A stretch of DNA of 64,000 bases from Liolophura sinensis. Taxonomy: Eukaryota > Mollusca > Polyplacophora > Chitonida > Chitonidae. The notes under the pieces were generated by a model. It had not been told where the DNA came from. It did not search any database and was given only the letters and a program-made list of their open reading frames with translations. A program made the translations under genes and the position numbers. Location: the NCBI RefSeq assembly GCF_032854445.1, contig NC_088296.1, forward strand, positions 23,383,604 through 23,447,603, given 5' to 3'. This document shows, in pieces, positions 36,001 to 44,897 of the stretch (the stretch's first letter is position 1; the number at the start of each line of letters is the position of its first letter).

Positions 36001-36744
36001 TTAATTCTTAAAAGAGAATTGACGCCGTTTTTGGTGGCGTGCTGTCTGGGCTGGCTGAAAAGGTCAGTGTTACTTGGCCTTAGCAACCAATTCCAGTATA
36101 CTCCCAACATGCTAGCTAAGGATGATAGATAATTTTGTTCACAACTTAGATAACAATGCAAAAAACGTTTAACGAAGCATAACGTATATGCATTTGCCCT
36201 TCGAATTAGTACTTTATTTATTTATTTATTTATTTATTTATCTATTTGATTGGTGCTTTAGGCAGCAGTCCACAATTTTTCACTTATACAACGTCAGCCA
36301 GCATTGTGAAGGGCATAGTGGGAGGAAATCGACCATCCGCAGGATGTTGCAATGCCTTTCCACGTACGACCAAAGTAGAAGTAATCATGAGCTGGACTTG
36401 ATTTCACAGCCACCGCAGGGGAAAAAGGCTTCTGTGTGATTGAGCTGTGCTGACGTGCTGTCCCCCTGGGCCAAGTAGGCCCCGCCTATGACTAGAGCAT
36501 CCCGAATGGGAATTTACCGCCAGTCAGCATTTATTCATTTCAGATCTACTGACAATTGAACTTCCCGGGAATATTATTGATTGGATAATATGTACTTACC
36601 CCCTCCGTTTCTCATGGCCATGTACGGAAAACGCCACAGACTGCTGAGTCCTATGGCAAATCCAGCTAACGAGAGAACAGATTCCATCTGTCGTTTCCAT
36701 TGTCCCCTCGACTTTTGCCGCTGTTGCGCTGCCTTGTCATCCAT
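17888..36744 (-). CDS. SLC6-family Na+-coupled transporter, complete 13-exon gene
   Basis: Exons (high to low): 36600-36744, 34996-35127, 32672-32924, 29062-29194, 28254-28388, 25781-25884, 23692-23816, 22909-23021, 22159-22281, 20601-20700, 20103-20212, 18754-18921, 17888-18007. All have GT donors and AG acceptors, the phases agree, and the sum is 1761 nt (586 codons plus stop), a usual SLC6 length. Twelve membrane segments are expected. Hallmarks seen: LWRFPY in TM1, NGGGAFLIPY into TM2, the EL2 cysteine pair in WTTCDNSWNTNSC with N-glycosylation sites NLT and NVT, SLGPGWGG in TM6, GPGLAF before TM8, GGMYAFQIVDW in TM10. Family role: plasma-membrane symport of amino acids or related transmitters with Na+ and usually Cl-. 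TM1 has Gly (residue 32) where monoamine carriers have Asp, so an amino-acid type substrate is likelier. Several ion-site residues are unusual (see findings). The substrate cannot be named. Confidence 0.94.
18041..18270 (+). mobile_element. SINE lacking its head, downstream of SLC6
   Basis: Starts at CAGCGCAATGACCCAGGAGC and ends with AAATAAATAAATGA. It lies between SLC6 exons 12 and 13. Confidence 0.85.
18754..18921 (-). CDS. SLC6 exon 12 (end of TM11, TM12)
   Basis: Starts TALVVALVKFRPPSYGDYTY, then PDWTNVFGW and TM12, ending KTKGTLIQ. 168 nt, like paralog exon 3157-3324, where the last codon CAG is TAG. Donor ACAG|GTACGA. Confidence 0.9.
20103..20212 (-). CDS. SLC6 exon 11 (start of TM11)
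   Basis: Acceptor CTTTCAAG, then GDRFLGNIEEMG and FMKISWKFFIPVCMA. 110 nt, identical in length and phase to plus-strand paralog exon 2935-3044. Donor GGCG|GTGAGA. Confidence 0.88.
20601..20700 (-). CDS. SLC6 exon 10 (TM10)
   Basis: Acceptor TTGGACAG, then GGMYAFQIVDWYGPFF and TM10 ending ETIVIGWLYG. Same length (100 nt) as its paralogous exon at 1579-1678 on the plus strand. Donor TATG|GTAGGG. Confidence 0.9.
21510..21635 (-). mobile_element. SINE 3' part in SLC6 intron 9
   Basis: Reverse tail and CGACGGCGTCCAGCATTATG. Confidence 0.75.
22159..22281 (-). CDS. SLC6 exon 9 (TM9)
   Basis: Acceptor TTTGCTCAG, then VKTVTTGFIDLFPEALGKRK and a hydrophobic TM9 ending GLPFITH. Donor CAT|GTAAGT. It is 41 whole codons. 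Confidence 0.9.
22909..23021 (-). CDS. SLC6 exon 8 (EL4 end, TM8)
   Basis: Acceptor TATTCACAG, then GPGLAFMTYPHLVTYFP and TM8 ending LTMALDCE; most relatives read LGLDS at this point. Donor GAG|GTATGT. The acceptor and first bases are repeated three more times upstream in the intron. Confidence 0.9.
22996..23222 (-). repeat. Tandem copies of the SLC6 exon 8 splice acceptor
   Basis: Four units of 52-68 bp, each with CTTCTNTNCNNAG followed by GTCCTGGCCT-like exon start. Acceptors lie near 23022 (real), 23075, 23143 and 23195. Only the first unit runs into a full exon. Confidence 0.82.
23305..23410 (+). mobile_element. SINE 3' part in SLC6 intron 7
   Basis: CTCCCACCATAATGCTGGCC through CAATCAAATAAATAAATACA. 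Confidence 0.85.
23485..23816 (-). repeat. Tandem partial copies of SLC6 exon 7 (TM7)
   Basis: The sequence TATCGCTTATGAAACAGGG and its surroundings occur in the real exon, again at 23552-23672, and in part at 23485-23550. Copy 2 keeps FVFAGVGCIAYETGKAVDN in frame but its donor GTAGGCC reads GAAGGCC. Copy 3 is shorter. Confidence 0.82.
23692..23816 (-). CDS. SLC6 exon 7 (TM7)
   Basis: Completes Arg301, then DSVIVVVLDVSTALLCGAVV and FAGVGCIAYETGKAVDEVITT. Asp310 and Ala314 stand where SERT has Asn368 and Ser372. Donor ACAG|GTAGGC. Two degraded partial copies lie just downstream in the intron (23485-23672). Confidence 0.9.
25781..25884 (-). CDS. SLC6 exon 6 (TM6)
   Basis: Acceptor TTTGTGCAG, then TWLEGFIHVFYSLGPGWGG and LINLASYN, the unwound TM6 with its substrate and ion contacts. 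His274 stands where SERT has Gln332. Donor CTCCG|GTAGGT, phase 2. Confidence 0.9.
25985..26225 (-). mobile_element. SINE, nearly complete, in SLC6 intron 5
   Basis: Reverse copy from the tail to GTGAACCATGGAGGC; the B-box is present in reverse. Confidence 0.85.
26235..26545. repeat. Degenerate repeat of about 36 bp
   Basis: GGCTAAACATT-ATG-TGA units recur (26236, 26311, 26334, 26390, 26415, 26445), well decayed. In SLC6 intron 5. Confidence 0.55.
26635..26818 (-). mobile_element. SINE, partial, in SLC6 intron 5
   Basis: Reverse tail to CAGCGACCGTATTGGTGG. Confidence 0.8.
26830..28200. other. SLC6 intron 5, remainder, no gene seen
   Basis: No repeats recognised and no coding frame above chance. 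Confidence 0.5.
28254..28388 (-). CDS. SLC6 exon 5 (TM5, EL3)
   Basis: Starts AVYITATAPF, the usual VYxTAxxPF/Y opening of TM5, then a Leu-rich helix, RPGSSDGLLFYITPRWEQ and VVKFQ. Exactly 45 codons, phase 0 at both ends; donor CCAG|GTAAGA. Confidence 0.9.
29062..29194 (-). CDS. SLC6 exon 4 (end of EL2, TM4)
   Basis: Acceptor TTGACAAG. Encodes RYSVLDISSGIEDPGPLRWQ, then a hydrophobic TM4 ending CIFKGVESTRI. The KGV motif after TM4 is typical. Donor ATT|GTAAGT in phase 0. Confidence 0.9.
29200..31820. other. SLC6 intron 3, mostly unique
   Basis: Apart from repeat family X at 30230-30520, nothing is recognised. Short frames look random. Confidence 0.5.
30230..30520 (+). repeat. Dispersed repeat family X, rearranged copy
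   Basis: CAGCTATCACGCTGTCATGG comes before GTGCTAGAGGGCGCGTAATA, the reverse of the order at 12600. This suggests two tandem partial copies. Confidence 0.45.
31825..31998. mobile_element. MITE-like element, copy 2
   Basis: Left CAGAATCGACACTGATTGGC, right CAGCCAGTCAGAGACGAATC then TGTGTCCCTTTAA, forming a terminal inverted repeat of about 30 bp. Sits in SLC6 intron 3. Confidence 0.65.
32027..32285 (-). mobile_element. SINE, full length, in SLC6 intron 3
   Basis: Reverse, from ATTATTTATTTACTTGATTG to CAGCAACGGAGGCCCC. Confidence 0.85.
32672..32924 (-). CDS. SLC6 exon 3 (TM3 and extracellular loop 2)
   Basis: Acceptor ACTTTCAG. TM3 (GVGISITVISFIGYIHYM) is followed by LPWTTCDNSWNTNSC, the two conserved EL2 cysteines, N-glycosylation sites NLT, NVT and a further NLT, then EEFW. 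Donor TGGAG|GTAAGC (phase 2). Confidence 0.9.
33060..33140. repeat. CTGT-rich low-complexity stretch
   Basis: CTGTCTGTCCGTCAGTCTGT-type tetranucleotide repeats. Confidence 0.85.
33250..33365. repeat. TTA/TTG trinucleotide-rich stretch
   Basis: Interrupted ATTATTGTTGTT repeats in SLC6 intron 2. Confidence 0.8.
33370..34980. other. SLC6 intron 2, no gene seen
   Basis: Holds short frames only. 33950-34130 shows weak similarity to 55830-55900. Confidence 0.45.
34996..35127 (-). CDS. SLC6 exon 2 (TM2)
   Basis: Acceptor TTACTTCAG, then GG GCT TTC: it completes NGGG and gives AFLIPYIVFTIAIG, followed by METALGQYFQLSP. Donor AAAG|GTAAGT. The Tyr of IPY, a chloride ligand in SERT, is present. Confidence 0.9.
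35150..36200. other. SLC6 intron 1, no gene seen
   Basis: Unique sequence between exon 2 and the full-length SINE. Confidence 0.5.
36207..36487 (-). mobile_element. SINE, full length, diverged, in SLC6 intron 1
   Basis: Reverse, with a long TTTA tail at 36207-36245 and the head end CCAAGTAGGCCCC. Confidence 0.8.
36600..36744 (-). CDS. SLC6 exon 1 (start, N-terminus, TM1)
   Basis: Encodes residues 1-48, starting MDDKAAQQRQ and running into TM1 (GFAIGLSSLWRFPY). The ATG at 36744 is the first in frame with TM1. The short hydrophilic N-tail is normal for the family. It ends GGA GGG G|GTAAGT (phase 1). TM1 reads GLSS where nearly all SLC6 proteins read GLGN. Confidence 0.9.
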
Positions 36745-37010
36745 GATATTCTGTTTGTAAAATAACCTAGCGTTGCGAGCTCAGAATTGTATGACTTGTA
36801 GTTCTGCGAAGTTGCCCTGATGTGTCTAGTTGGGTCTACATGGCAGAAATTAAAATTGGCACAAGCATGTGGTGTTCCTCAGGCCTGTGTTAGCAAGGTA
36901 AATGAGGTTAACCAGGTTTAATGACATATGTATACGTAAAGTAACTTAAACTGTGGTTAGCTATTCAACGGGGACATATCATTATTTATACATTAGATCA
37001 TATCTCCAAT
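36745..37010. other. 5' flank of SLC6, probable promoter region
   Basis: Only about 270 bp separate the SLC6 ATG from the Polinton remnant. No TATA box or CpG cluster stands out. A further 5' UTR exon may lie beyond. Confidence 0.35.
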
Positions 37011-37014
37011 AACA

Positions 37015-38560
37015 CTGCCCCGAGTGCGATGTCGCTAGAAGCACAGACAGGTTTGCGGTGAAAAGTACTGTCTAGATTGTAAAGTATTTTACGTAGCGGA
37101 GCTTAAGTACTACATCAAGCCTATGAAGTCTTCAAAACCGAAATGCAATTATCTCTGTTACGATTTTGAAACCAAATTCGACACAGGTGTGCATATCCCC
37201 AATTAATGCGTGGCGCACACCGTCTGCGAACGCTGTATAGATATATCCGACATGAATATACGTTGCAACGCTTAGGGCGAGAGACAATTTGTGTTCAAAG
37301 GAGAGACAACTGCAGATGGCTTTTGTTCTTGGCTGCTCAGCCCCGCTAATCGCGGTTATACATGTGTCGCGCACAATTTTAAAGGTTTCGACGGTACTTT
37401 TGTACTAGAGTACTTGGCTCAAAGCGGCGTTAAACCTGAAATGCACCAATACTACGTGTCAGATGTGGATATTTTACGAAGCAGTTGCCTGAAATATCGC
37501 AAACTTATTCTGCATCTGAGCAAGCTCCAGACAGGTGATACAGCTTCATGAGGGGTAAGATCCATTTATGTCAAGAAAACTGGCGAGCTTCTGTTTTTCG
37601 ATGTATAAACACTTGTTTTTGAAAGATAATACCGTCACGCGCGTACCCGCAGATGGTATCATGGAAAACCAATATTACCACGTATCCATGCTCTGGTTGA
37701 AATGGTTGGAATATATAGCGGAGCAAACCTGGCGAGCTATACACATACAGCATGACTTGAACAAGGGTGAGAAAACAATGGGCGGTTATAGACTACACGG
37801 TTGGGCCGCAGAAACGAATACGATATACAATTTTGTAAGAGATTTTTATCACGGTTGTCCTGTTCATTATTCCCCGACCTAGTAATCCAAAATCGCGCGT
37901 GACCGTGGGTGAACTGTACAACAAAACCCAGAAACAAAAGGCATACTTTAAAAACCGAGGACTCAACTTTATACGTGTATGGGTGTGTCATTTTAACGAC
38001 GCCATGGAAAAGGATGAAGAATTGCGAGAGTTTGTAGCGAAGCAGGACATACAGACCAGGCTCGATCCGCGCGACGCGCGACAGTTGGCCTGGAAGATGT
38101 ATTATCAAATCAGTGGAAGGGTACCCTTAACAGTTTATGGGGAAAGACAAGTCAAAGAGCGGATTTGATAAAGACCACCTTCGTGATTGAGTTGGCTGAT
38201 TTTTATGACCTACTGTTTTCGCAGACGAAGACGGTGTTAGATGTGGATCTGGTGTCTGCAAAGGTGCTTTTAGTGGACTGGATCGACAAGAAGCACTTTC
38301 ACCCCACACCGGTTAGCTCTAACCTCGCCGCGTTTATAACCGTTCAAAGCTAGATTGCGCTTGTATTCGATGCTGGAAACTCTAGATCGTCGCGTGAATT
38401 ACTTCCACATTGATTCCATTGTGTTTTGTTCCAAACCCGGAGAAAGTGAACCCCCATTGTCCGATTTCTTGGGCGGCCTAACTTTTTGGGCGGAACTAGG
38501 TCCGGGCATCTTTATGGAAACGTTTTGCAGGGGCAGTCCGAACAAACACTGGCAAAGAAA
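37015..38560 (+). pseudogene. Polinton DNA polymerase B, degraded
   Basis: Exonuclease motif I is seen as CYDFET and motif II as HNFKGFDG; further on are LYNKTQKQKAYF, LVDWIDKK and, in the palm, YFHIDSI. The usual palm motif has Asp where this copy has His, so a catalytic acid is lost. Several stops (for example after HIPN near 37203) and frame changes break the gene. Family role: protein-primed replication of the element. Confidence 0.85.
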
Positions 38561-39254
38561 TGTGCAAAATTAGGGGTTTCACCCTCAACTGCCAAAACAG
38601 CTTAAGCTTTTGAGATTGTAAAAAGACTTTGAGACTGTGAAAAGCATGGTGAGAAATGCACACACTGTAAGTCTGAGAGGTCCAAGTGTAAAAGGTGTCT
38701 GTCACGTGTCTCCATCATTATAGATCATACGATTTGTCGAAACTAAGAGACCATGACTGTCTATATTCGGGAGAGAAATCAGCGATTATAAAGCCTGCTA
38801 TAACAAGCAGGTGATCTGTGACGGATTCGCCATTTGGATATTAAACATTTAGGTTTATTCTATATGCACATTGTCTTGGTGGAAATAAAGAGAAAAAAGA
38901 AAAACAAACAAATTATACCACTTACTCCATTTTTGAGTTGCACATATCTGTCTGTGTCAAACGGCATTCTAGAATACACCAAGACAAACACGTGTTCGTG
39001 GCGTGCACGCCTATTTCAATTATTTCATTCTTTCATAAAGCCAGGTATTATACATGAAGTCTAAATCTATCAAAGATAAATGAAAAATATTAAAATGTTT
39101 CGCCACAAAGTCATGCACACGTACATCGTTATCGGCTTTATTCGAAGTAAACATATGAACAATTGTTGACATACGTACACCTATATATCTGTGTGACAAA
39201 TAAAAATTACAATATTGACCCCAAACTCTGAAAGCTGGCCCTTGTATACGTTCG

Positions 39255-40060
39255 TTATTGCAGGACCAAGACAGGTATTATCGGAAAGAAAGTTCTCTGT
39301 GAAGTAGTGGCCGTCCGCAGGAATCGAAACTCAGCATTGCCATAATGGCCCATATACATGATTATCCAGTGCTGACCTCTCCGCCGTATGGTATCTGTGT
39401 TCCACACGTACGCATTTTCACAATCCAGGTATCCCGTGCGTACAAACAGCGGAAAACAGCGGACGCCCAATGACGTCGTCCGTCATCAGCGTGAAGTCGT
39501 CTTTGGATCTGGTCAGCTTGATTTTGATGTCCACCCCATTTAACACGTGTATGCCCGTGTTCATGGTAAATCCCGTTCGTTGAGCAAACCCCGCATTGTC
39601 GGCTCCAAGGACCGATATGACATGCAGCGTCCTTGTATCACACAATGGTCGAGAGCTGAGAATTCTTCGCTTTACTACCTTAACAAGTTTTCTGTGTAGG
39701 CTCTATAGAGGTAGGTGTTTGTGCTCGAGGAAACTAATCTGTCCGACAGGTTGATATCGACTTGTGAGAACAGAGAGTGTAGGCAATTGTTCACAGGACC
39801 GACATTTACAGCTGGATGTAGATTAGAACCATCGACTTTCACTATCTTGCCCCCCCCCCCCCCCCCCCACCACGTACAGATGCGTGTTGGCCAAATCTAA
39901 TTACAAATCCCCAAGCGATGCTATGTGGAATTCTATGGGACCGTGTTCTCAGACGAGGAGACTGGTAGATGTTCAATCCATTGGCCTTCTTCGATACTTG
40001 CTAGGGTACAAGGGCATGATAAATCGTCCACCAGAGCCATGTTCACTACGAAAATATGTC
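39255..40060 (-). pseudogene. Polinton major capsid-type protein, N and C parts
   Basis: N-part near 40060-39930 shows SIEEGQWIEHLPVSS. The C-part at 39645-39270 shows GVDIKIKLTRSKDDFTLM and, in another frame, GHYGNAEF. Both match the double jelly-roll capsid family often annotated F54H12.2-like. The middle (jelly-roll core) is missing, replaced by a region with a poly-C run at 39849-39868. Confidence 0.72.
39849..39868. repeat. Poly-C homopolymer
   Basis: About 19 consecutive C bases within the dead capsid gene. Such a run is prone to length change and to assembly error. Confidence 0.9.
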
Positions 40061-40194
40061 CCGACGCGCGCGTCTCCTTTGTCCCACTCGTCCTCATCTG
40101 CTTCGAGCAGCAGTCGTACATCTATTTATCGTGCGCCGCCTTTGAGCGGCTGCAGCTGGCACGACTAAAAATGGATTACTGGCTTTCTGAACTA

Positions 40195-40450
40195 AAACAT
40201 CGCCAACTTGTTAGCTCTCTTGGCCGCTGATCGTTGAATATTTTCCCCAGACAAAACATCGCAGGTAATTTTCAAATCTGTGCACAGGACCTGCTTCCCC
40301 AATGTCTTTGCACCTCTCGAAACGAGCGGATTGGCGGATGTGAAAAGTTCCGATAGGATGGAGCTTATACCATGTCTTCTATGGTAGGGAGCCCCGGTAT
40401 ATATCCGTACACCCCCACCGGCCTGTGCGTGATCATCATTTACGTGGGCT
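40195..40450 (-). pseudogene. Polinton adenovirus pX-like basic peptide gene, degraded
   Basis: Encodes GGGVRIYTGAPYHRRHGISS, then RGAKTLGKQVL and a basic tail, resembling the Polinton peptide related to the adenovirus core protein pX. Fused in frame to the preceding gene in this copy. Part of the minus-strand structural module. Confidence 0.65.
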
Positions 40451-41330
40451 TTGTCGTCGCTGCGATAAGGCACTCGCATGAATAAGTGTTGTGAACGTTT
40501 TGGTCGAAAATGTAGTGTAACGGTTACCTTTCCGCTTTCGAATGGCAAGATTTCACCGTGTCTTGTCTTATGTCAGTTTCTACTGTGCTAAAAATCTTCC
40601 TTGGAATATTCGTCGTCTTATGACTGAAAAATTGTTAAGGACGACGTTAAACCCAAGCACTCACTACTCACTCCTTTGAATGTGGTAGTATTTGACGTTG
40701 TCGTAAGATATCGTAGCGTTTTGCCCATATATGCCCTTGACTGGCACAATTCAGGAGGGGTACCTGTTTGTCTCCGAATATTTGAGGTGTTATGATGTCT
40801 GTGTAAATGTACAGAGAACGGAAAACGTGCTTGACATCTATAACCAATGTGTGTGACCAATGTACGTTCCTGCATAGTACAGATTATGCTCAAGGACCAA
40901 AAGTTGTGGTAGAGTTTCACTAAACCACACTTTCGTAGCCGGGTCTGGAACTATGCCAGCTGTGCTCTACGCGTGTGAGAATTGTAATTTAATTTACTTC
41001 CTTCCTCAAAAACATGCCAGATGTTTCCAGGGACTGCTTTTCACCCCGCACAATGCCCTCGGCCATCTTGTGATGGCCAGTTTCTAGGACGAGTAGGTTC
41101 TTCCTAATCAAAACGCTGAGAATTTTTTTCGCTTAGCAATATTAAAGGATACGGATAAGGATAATGCAATTCCACCAAACCGACTTCCCATTCACCTTCC
41201 AGTTTGACAGGCTGGGGTACCCGCGTCGTAAAACTTGTGAGCGTATTTTTTGAGAAATATTTGAGGGAGCTGTTACTCAGTAGAGTGACGTGAAACATGC
41301 TGGGTCTAGAGCTGTCGGAAATTAATTGTC
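40430..41330 (-). pseudogene. Polinton minor structural-type gene, degraded
   Basis: Begins MFHVTLLSNSSLKYFSKN with LEGEWEVGLVELHYP, continues in another frame near 40700 (IVPVKGIYGQNATI) and ends near 40480 with FESGKVTVTLHF. This protein recurs upstream of the core-peptide and capsid genes in animal Polintons (remembered pattern). Interrupted by a SINE tail at 40608-40676. Confidence 0.72.
40608..40676 (-). mobile_element. SINE tail inserted in Polinton
   Basis: Minus strand reads a simple ACTCACT-type stretch beside GGTTTAACGTCGTCCTTAA. This is the tail of another mollusc-type SINE and splits the Polinton structural gene between HIQR and DIRQD. Confidence 0.55.
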
Positions 41331-41334
41331 CTTA

Positions 41335-42390
41335 GTTAAACGGGTCTGTGTGTATTTAACAGGCGTCCCACTTCAAGTGTCTCAATACTTCTAACGCTCC
41401 AACCCGGTGATCTCTGACCTGAGGACGTTGTGGGCACGCGCTGCGGGCTATGCATTACCCACTAGCTCCTGAGGCACGTTGATTTCCCGGAGAAATAATA
41501 AAAACATAATATTTAGTATTAGCGTCGTGTTTCACATCATTTTCTATTCATATTTATTAAGTACTTAAAACCATTTTCATCATATTTTTCTACGGCGGGA
41601 CTCGTGTGAAATAGGATACACGTGTGTTTTCGGAAAGTGTACGTATATAGGCCTACTGTGTATATTGTCACTGATAAAGCCGGAGTATTCTGTAGATATC
41701 TTACGAATGTCGAGTCTTTGTACAACATGACGATTTCAAGGATTGGAGTGGCTATATTTACAAGCTAAAATTCACAGAGAACATTTGGCTAACCGAGACT
41801 GTGGGCTTCCATTCCCAAGTAGTTACCACGTAAACACAGCATAATGTCTCCCACAAGTTTAAAGTCCTGGTCATGCTTGTTTTTACGTTTCCCACGTAAA
41901 TGGGACAGTGTTCAAGATCATCATGGTCACAAACTTCACCGTGGTCAAAGAAGATCACAGACATTAGTGACGTCACAGCCACAGCGGTGACAAGAGCCAT
42001 GATTGTCGCCTAGATCGGCGACTGGACGCGTGGATGTCTCCAGTGTTAACACTGTATGCCTGTCCTGTAACATGACATTGACTACTTGGCATTGAAATTA
42101 AAAGTCTTCCTATGTTGTCTTCTTTTCATTGCCTTGTCACTGATGCAAATGTCCAAAGGCTTCTCTGCGTTGAAATGTCCAGATATGGTCAATCTTCAAA
42201 TGCTTAGGTTTACTGATTGGAAAACATCGATGATTTTACACAGCAAATGCTTTCTTTGTTATCAGCATAGTAAGATACATAGCTGAAAAGTATGATATTA
42301 TAACATAAATCAACTGAAGTCTTTAAACCAAAACCTTCTCCGATACTCATCGTTTCCAACAAATACGACCTACATGTACCCTGAGGCTTA
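41335..42390. other. No gene seen
   Basis: Between the Polinton and the 49-bp array. Frames on both strands are short. The right Polinton end may lie near 41330-41480. Confidence 0.45.
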
Positions 42391-42399
42391 AGCACTCAG

Positions 42400-43568
42400 T
42401 CAAGGAGTATTCGGTCGTTCTGGTGGACTCTGTGGCTTAGGCACTCGAACAGGGAGTATTCGGTTGATCTGGTGGACGCTGTGGCGTGAGCACTTGGACA
42501 GGGAATATTCGGCGGTTCTGGTGGACACTGTGGCGTGAACACTTGGACAGGCAGTATTCCGCCGTTCTGGTGGAGTCTGTGGCGTGAGCACTTGAACAGG
42601 GAATATTCGGCGGTTCTGGTGGACACTTGGACAGGGAATATTCTGCGGTTCTTGTAGACGCCGTGGCTTAAGTACTCGGAGTATTCGTCGTTCTGGTGGA
42701 CGCTGTGGCATAAATACTCGGACAGAGACTGTTCAGCTGTTCGGGTGGAGTCTGTGGCTTGAGCACTCGGACAAAGAGTATTCGGTCGTTCTGGTGAACG
42801 CTGTGGCTTAAGTACTCAAACAGGGAGTATTCGGTCGTTCTGGTGGACGCTGTGGCTTGAGCACTTGAACAGGGAATATTCGGCGGCTTTTGTAGACGCT
42901 GTGGCTTAAGTACTCGGAGTATTCAGCCGTTCTGGTGGAGGCTGTGGCGTGATCACTTGGACAGGGAGTATTCGGCGATTCTTGTAGACGCTGTGGCTTA
43001 AGCACTCGGAGTATTTCGTGGATGCTGTGGTTTAAGTACTCGGATAAGGAGTATTCGGCCGTCCTGGTGGACGATGTGGCTTAAGTACTCGGACAGGGAG
43101 TATTGGGCGGTTTTGGTGGAGACTTTGGCTTTAGCACTCGGACAGGGAGTATTGGCTGTTCTTGTAGACGCTGTGGGTTAAGTACTCGGACAGGAGTATT
43201 CGGCCGTTCTGGTGGACAATGTGGCTTAAGCAGGTGGACCTGGAGTATTCGATCGTTTTGGTGGACGCTGTGGCGTGAGCACTTGGACAGGGAGTATTGG
43301 GCGGTTGTGGTGGACACTGTGGCTTTAGCACTCGGACAGGGAGTATTGGGCGGTTCTTGTAGACGCTGTGGCTTAAGCACTCGGATAGGGAGTATTCGGC
43401 CGTTCTGGTGGACGATGTGGCTTAAGCACTCGGACAGGAAGTATTCGAGCGTTCTGGCTGACGCTGTGGCTTAAGCACTCGGATAGGGAGTATTCGGCCG
43501 TTCTGGTGGACGATGTGACTTAAGCACTCGGACAGGGAGTATTCGGTCGTTCTGGTGGATGCTGTGGC
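42400..43568. repeat. 49-bp minisatellite, about 24 copies
   Basis: Unit begins TTCTGGTGGACGCTGTGGC and continues with TTAAGCACTCGGACAGGGAG and TATTCGGCCG. Exact 49-bp spacing is seen at 43394, 43443, 43492 and 43541; some units are shortened. Confidence 0.92.
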
Positions 43569-44219
43569 AAAAAGCAACAGCTTAGATACATGTTTTCATA
43601 CATGAAGTGAGGTCAAGATCACCTACCATCTATATCAAATCGCATGCATGAAAATTGGGATGTGTAACAGTCATCTAACGAAGGCTGTGGTTTGCTTTGG
43701 CTTTTTTCCATCATTAAAACTAAACTTTATCGTATAGGAGATAATGTCTTACCAAACACTGTTTAACACATATAAATAAATAAAGAAAAAAATAACGTAC
43801 TTTTAGACACACATCGTTATGGGTAAAGAGCGTAGTGATACTTTGGGTGTCTTCAGAACGGATTTGTCGATAAATCAATCAATCAACCAGTCAATCAGCG
43901 AACGTTATAGCAGTTGGTACTTTGGTACATAGCAATACGTTTGTTGGTAATGATTTGTCTTCCATTACCATGACACGCGTCACAAATCACGTGTGGGAAA
44001 TTTCGTCCGTTACTTGCCAAAACTCAATAGATCACTATTCCCAATAAACGAAATACTGTTTCCCAAAAACACTCTTTATTTTCATTCTGACAGCGGTTAT
44101 GCTCTATACGGGAGGTATATTATTTCTAATAGCCAAAGAGATCGTACGTACATGCTCGTCGCACAGTTTACCAGCGAAACAAGCACGTACATCGAAATAT
44201 TGTTGTTTTTTGTCGCTGT

Positions 44220-44745
44220 TTCTTTTGAGAAATACGTGCATCAAATGAAAAGCTTGAGAAAAACGTGCATCAAACGTAAAGCTTAAGGAATAAGAGCATC
44301 AAACGTATGGCTTGGAAGATATGTGATTCAAACATATGACCTTGACAGACATGTGCATTAAACGTATATCTCAAGAAATGTGTCCATCAAATGTATAAGC
44401 TTAAGAAATGTGTGCATCAAACGTACAGTTTGGGAAGTACGGGATGCAAAGCAAGACACATGTATTAAAAGTGTAGCTTAAGAAATGTGAGCATCAACCG
44501 TCTAGCTTGAGAAATGTGTGCATCAAAAGTATACAATTCAGAAAAACGTTAATGGCCGAGAAATACTTGCAATAGGCGTGTGAGTTTCGTAAATGTGTGC
44601 ATCACTCGTATTAGCTAGAGGAATTTGTGCACTGAGCTTGAGAACTTTGAGCCAGAGAATGTATACATCAGAGGCATATGCTTGAGAGATGTGCGCACCA
44701 AGGGCATGCACTTGAAATTGTGTGCATCAAACGCATGGGCTTGAG
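44220..44745. repeat. Degenerate repeats of a GTGCATCAAACGTA motif
   Basis: GTGCATCAAACGTAAAGCTT and variants recur every 25-60 bp and grade into the exact 45-bp array that follows. Confidence 0.7.
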
Positions 44746-44747
44746 AA

Positions 44748-44892
44748 AAGTGTGCATCAGACGTATAAGCTTAATATATGTATACATAAGAAAAGTGTGC
44801 ATCAGACGTATAAGCTTAATATATGTATACATAAGAAAAGGGTGCATCAGACGTATAAGCTTAATATATGTATACATAAGAAAATGGTGCAT
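44748..44892. repeat. 45-bp tandem array
   Basis: Unit starts TGTGCATCAGACGTATAAGC and ends TATACATAAGAAAA. It starts at 44751, 44796, 44841 and 44886, almost without change. Confidence 0.9.
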
Positions 44893-44897
44893 CAGAC

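Larger units (their letters stand above)
37010..41330. mobile_element. Decayed Polinton/Maverick element
   Basis: Contains plus-strand protein-primed DNA polymerase B pieces (37015-38560) facing minus-strand capsid-type genes (41330-39255), the layout known for Polintons, which are virus-like DNA transposons of animals. All genes have stops and frame shifts, parts are deleted, and a SINE tail is inserted at 40608-40676. Integrase, ATPase and protease were not found, nor clear terminal inverted repeats or target duplications. It is an inactive fossil. Confidence 0.85.

Noticed and set aside
43103-43474. Gly-rich 123-codon frame
   Set aside because: It lies wholly inside the 49-bp minisatellite and follows its imperfect period.
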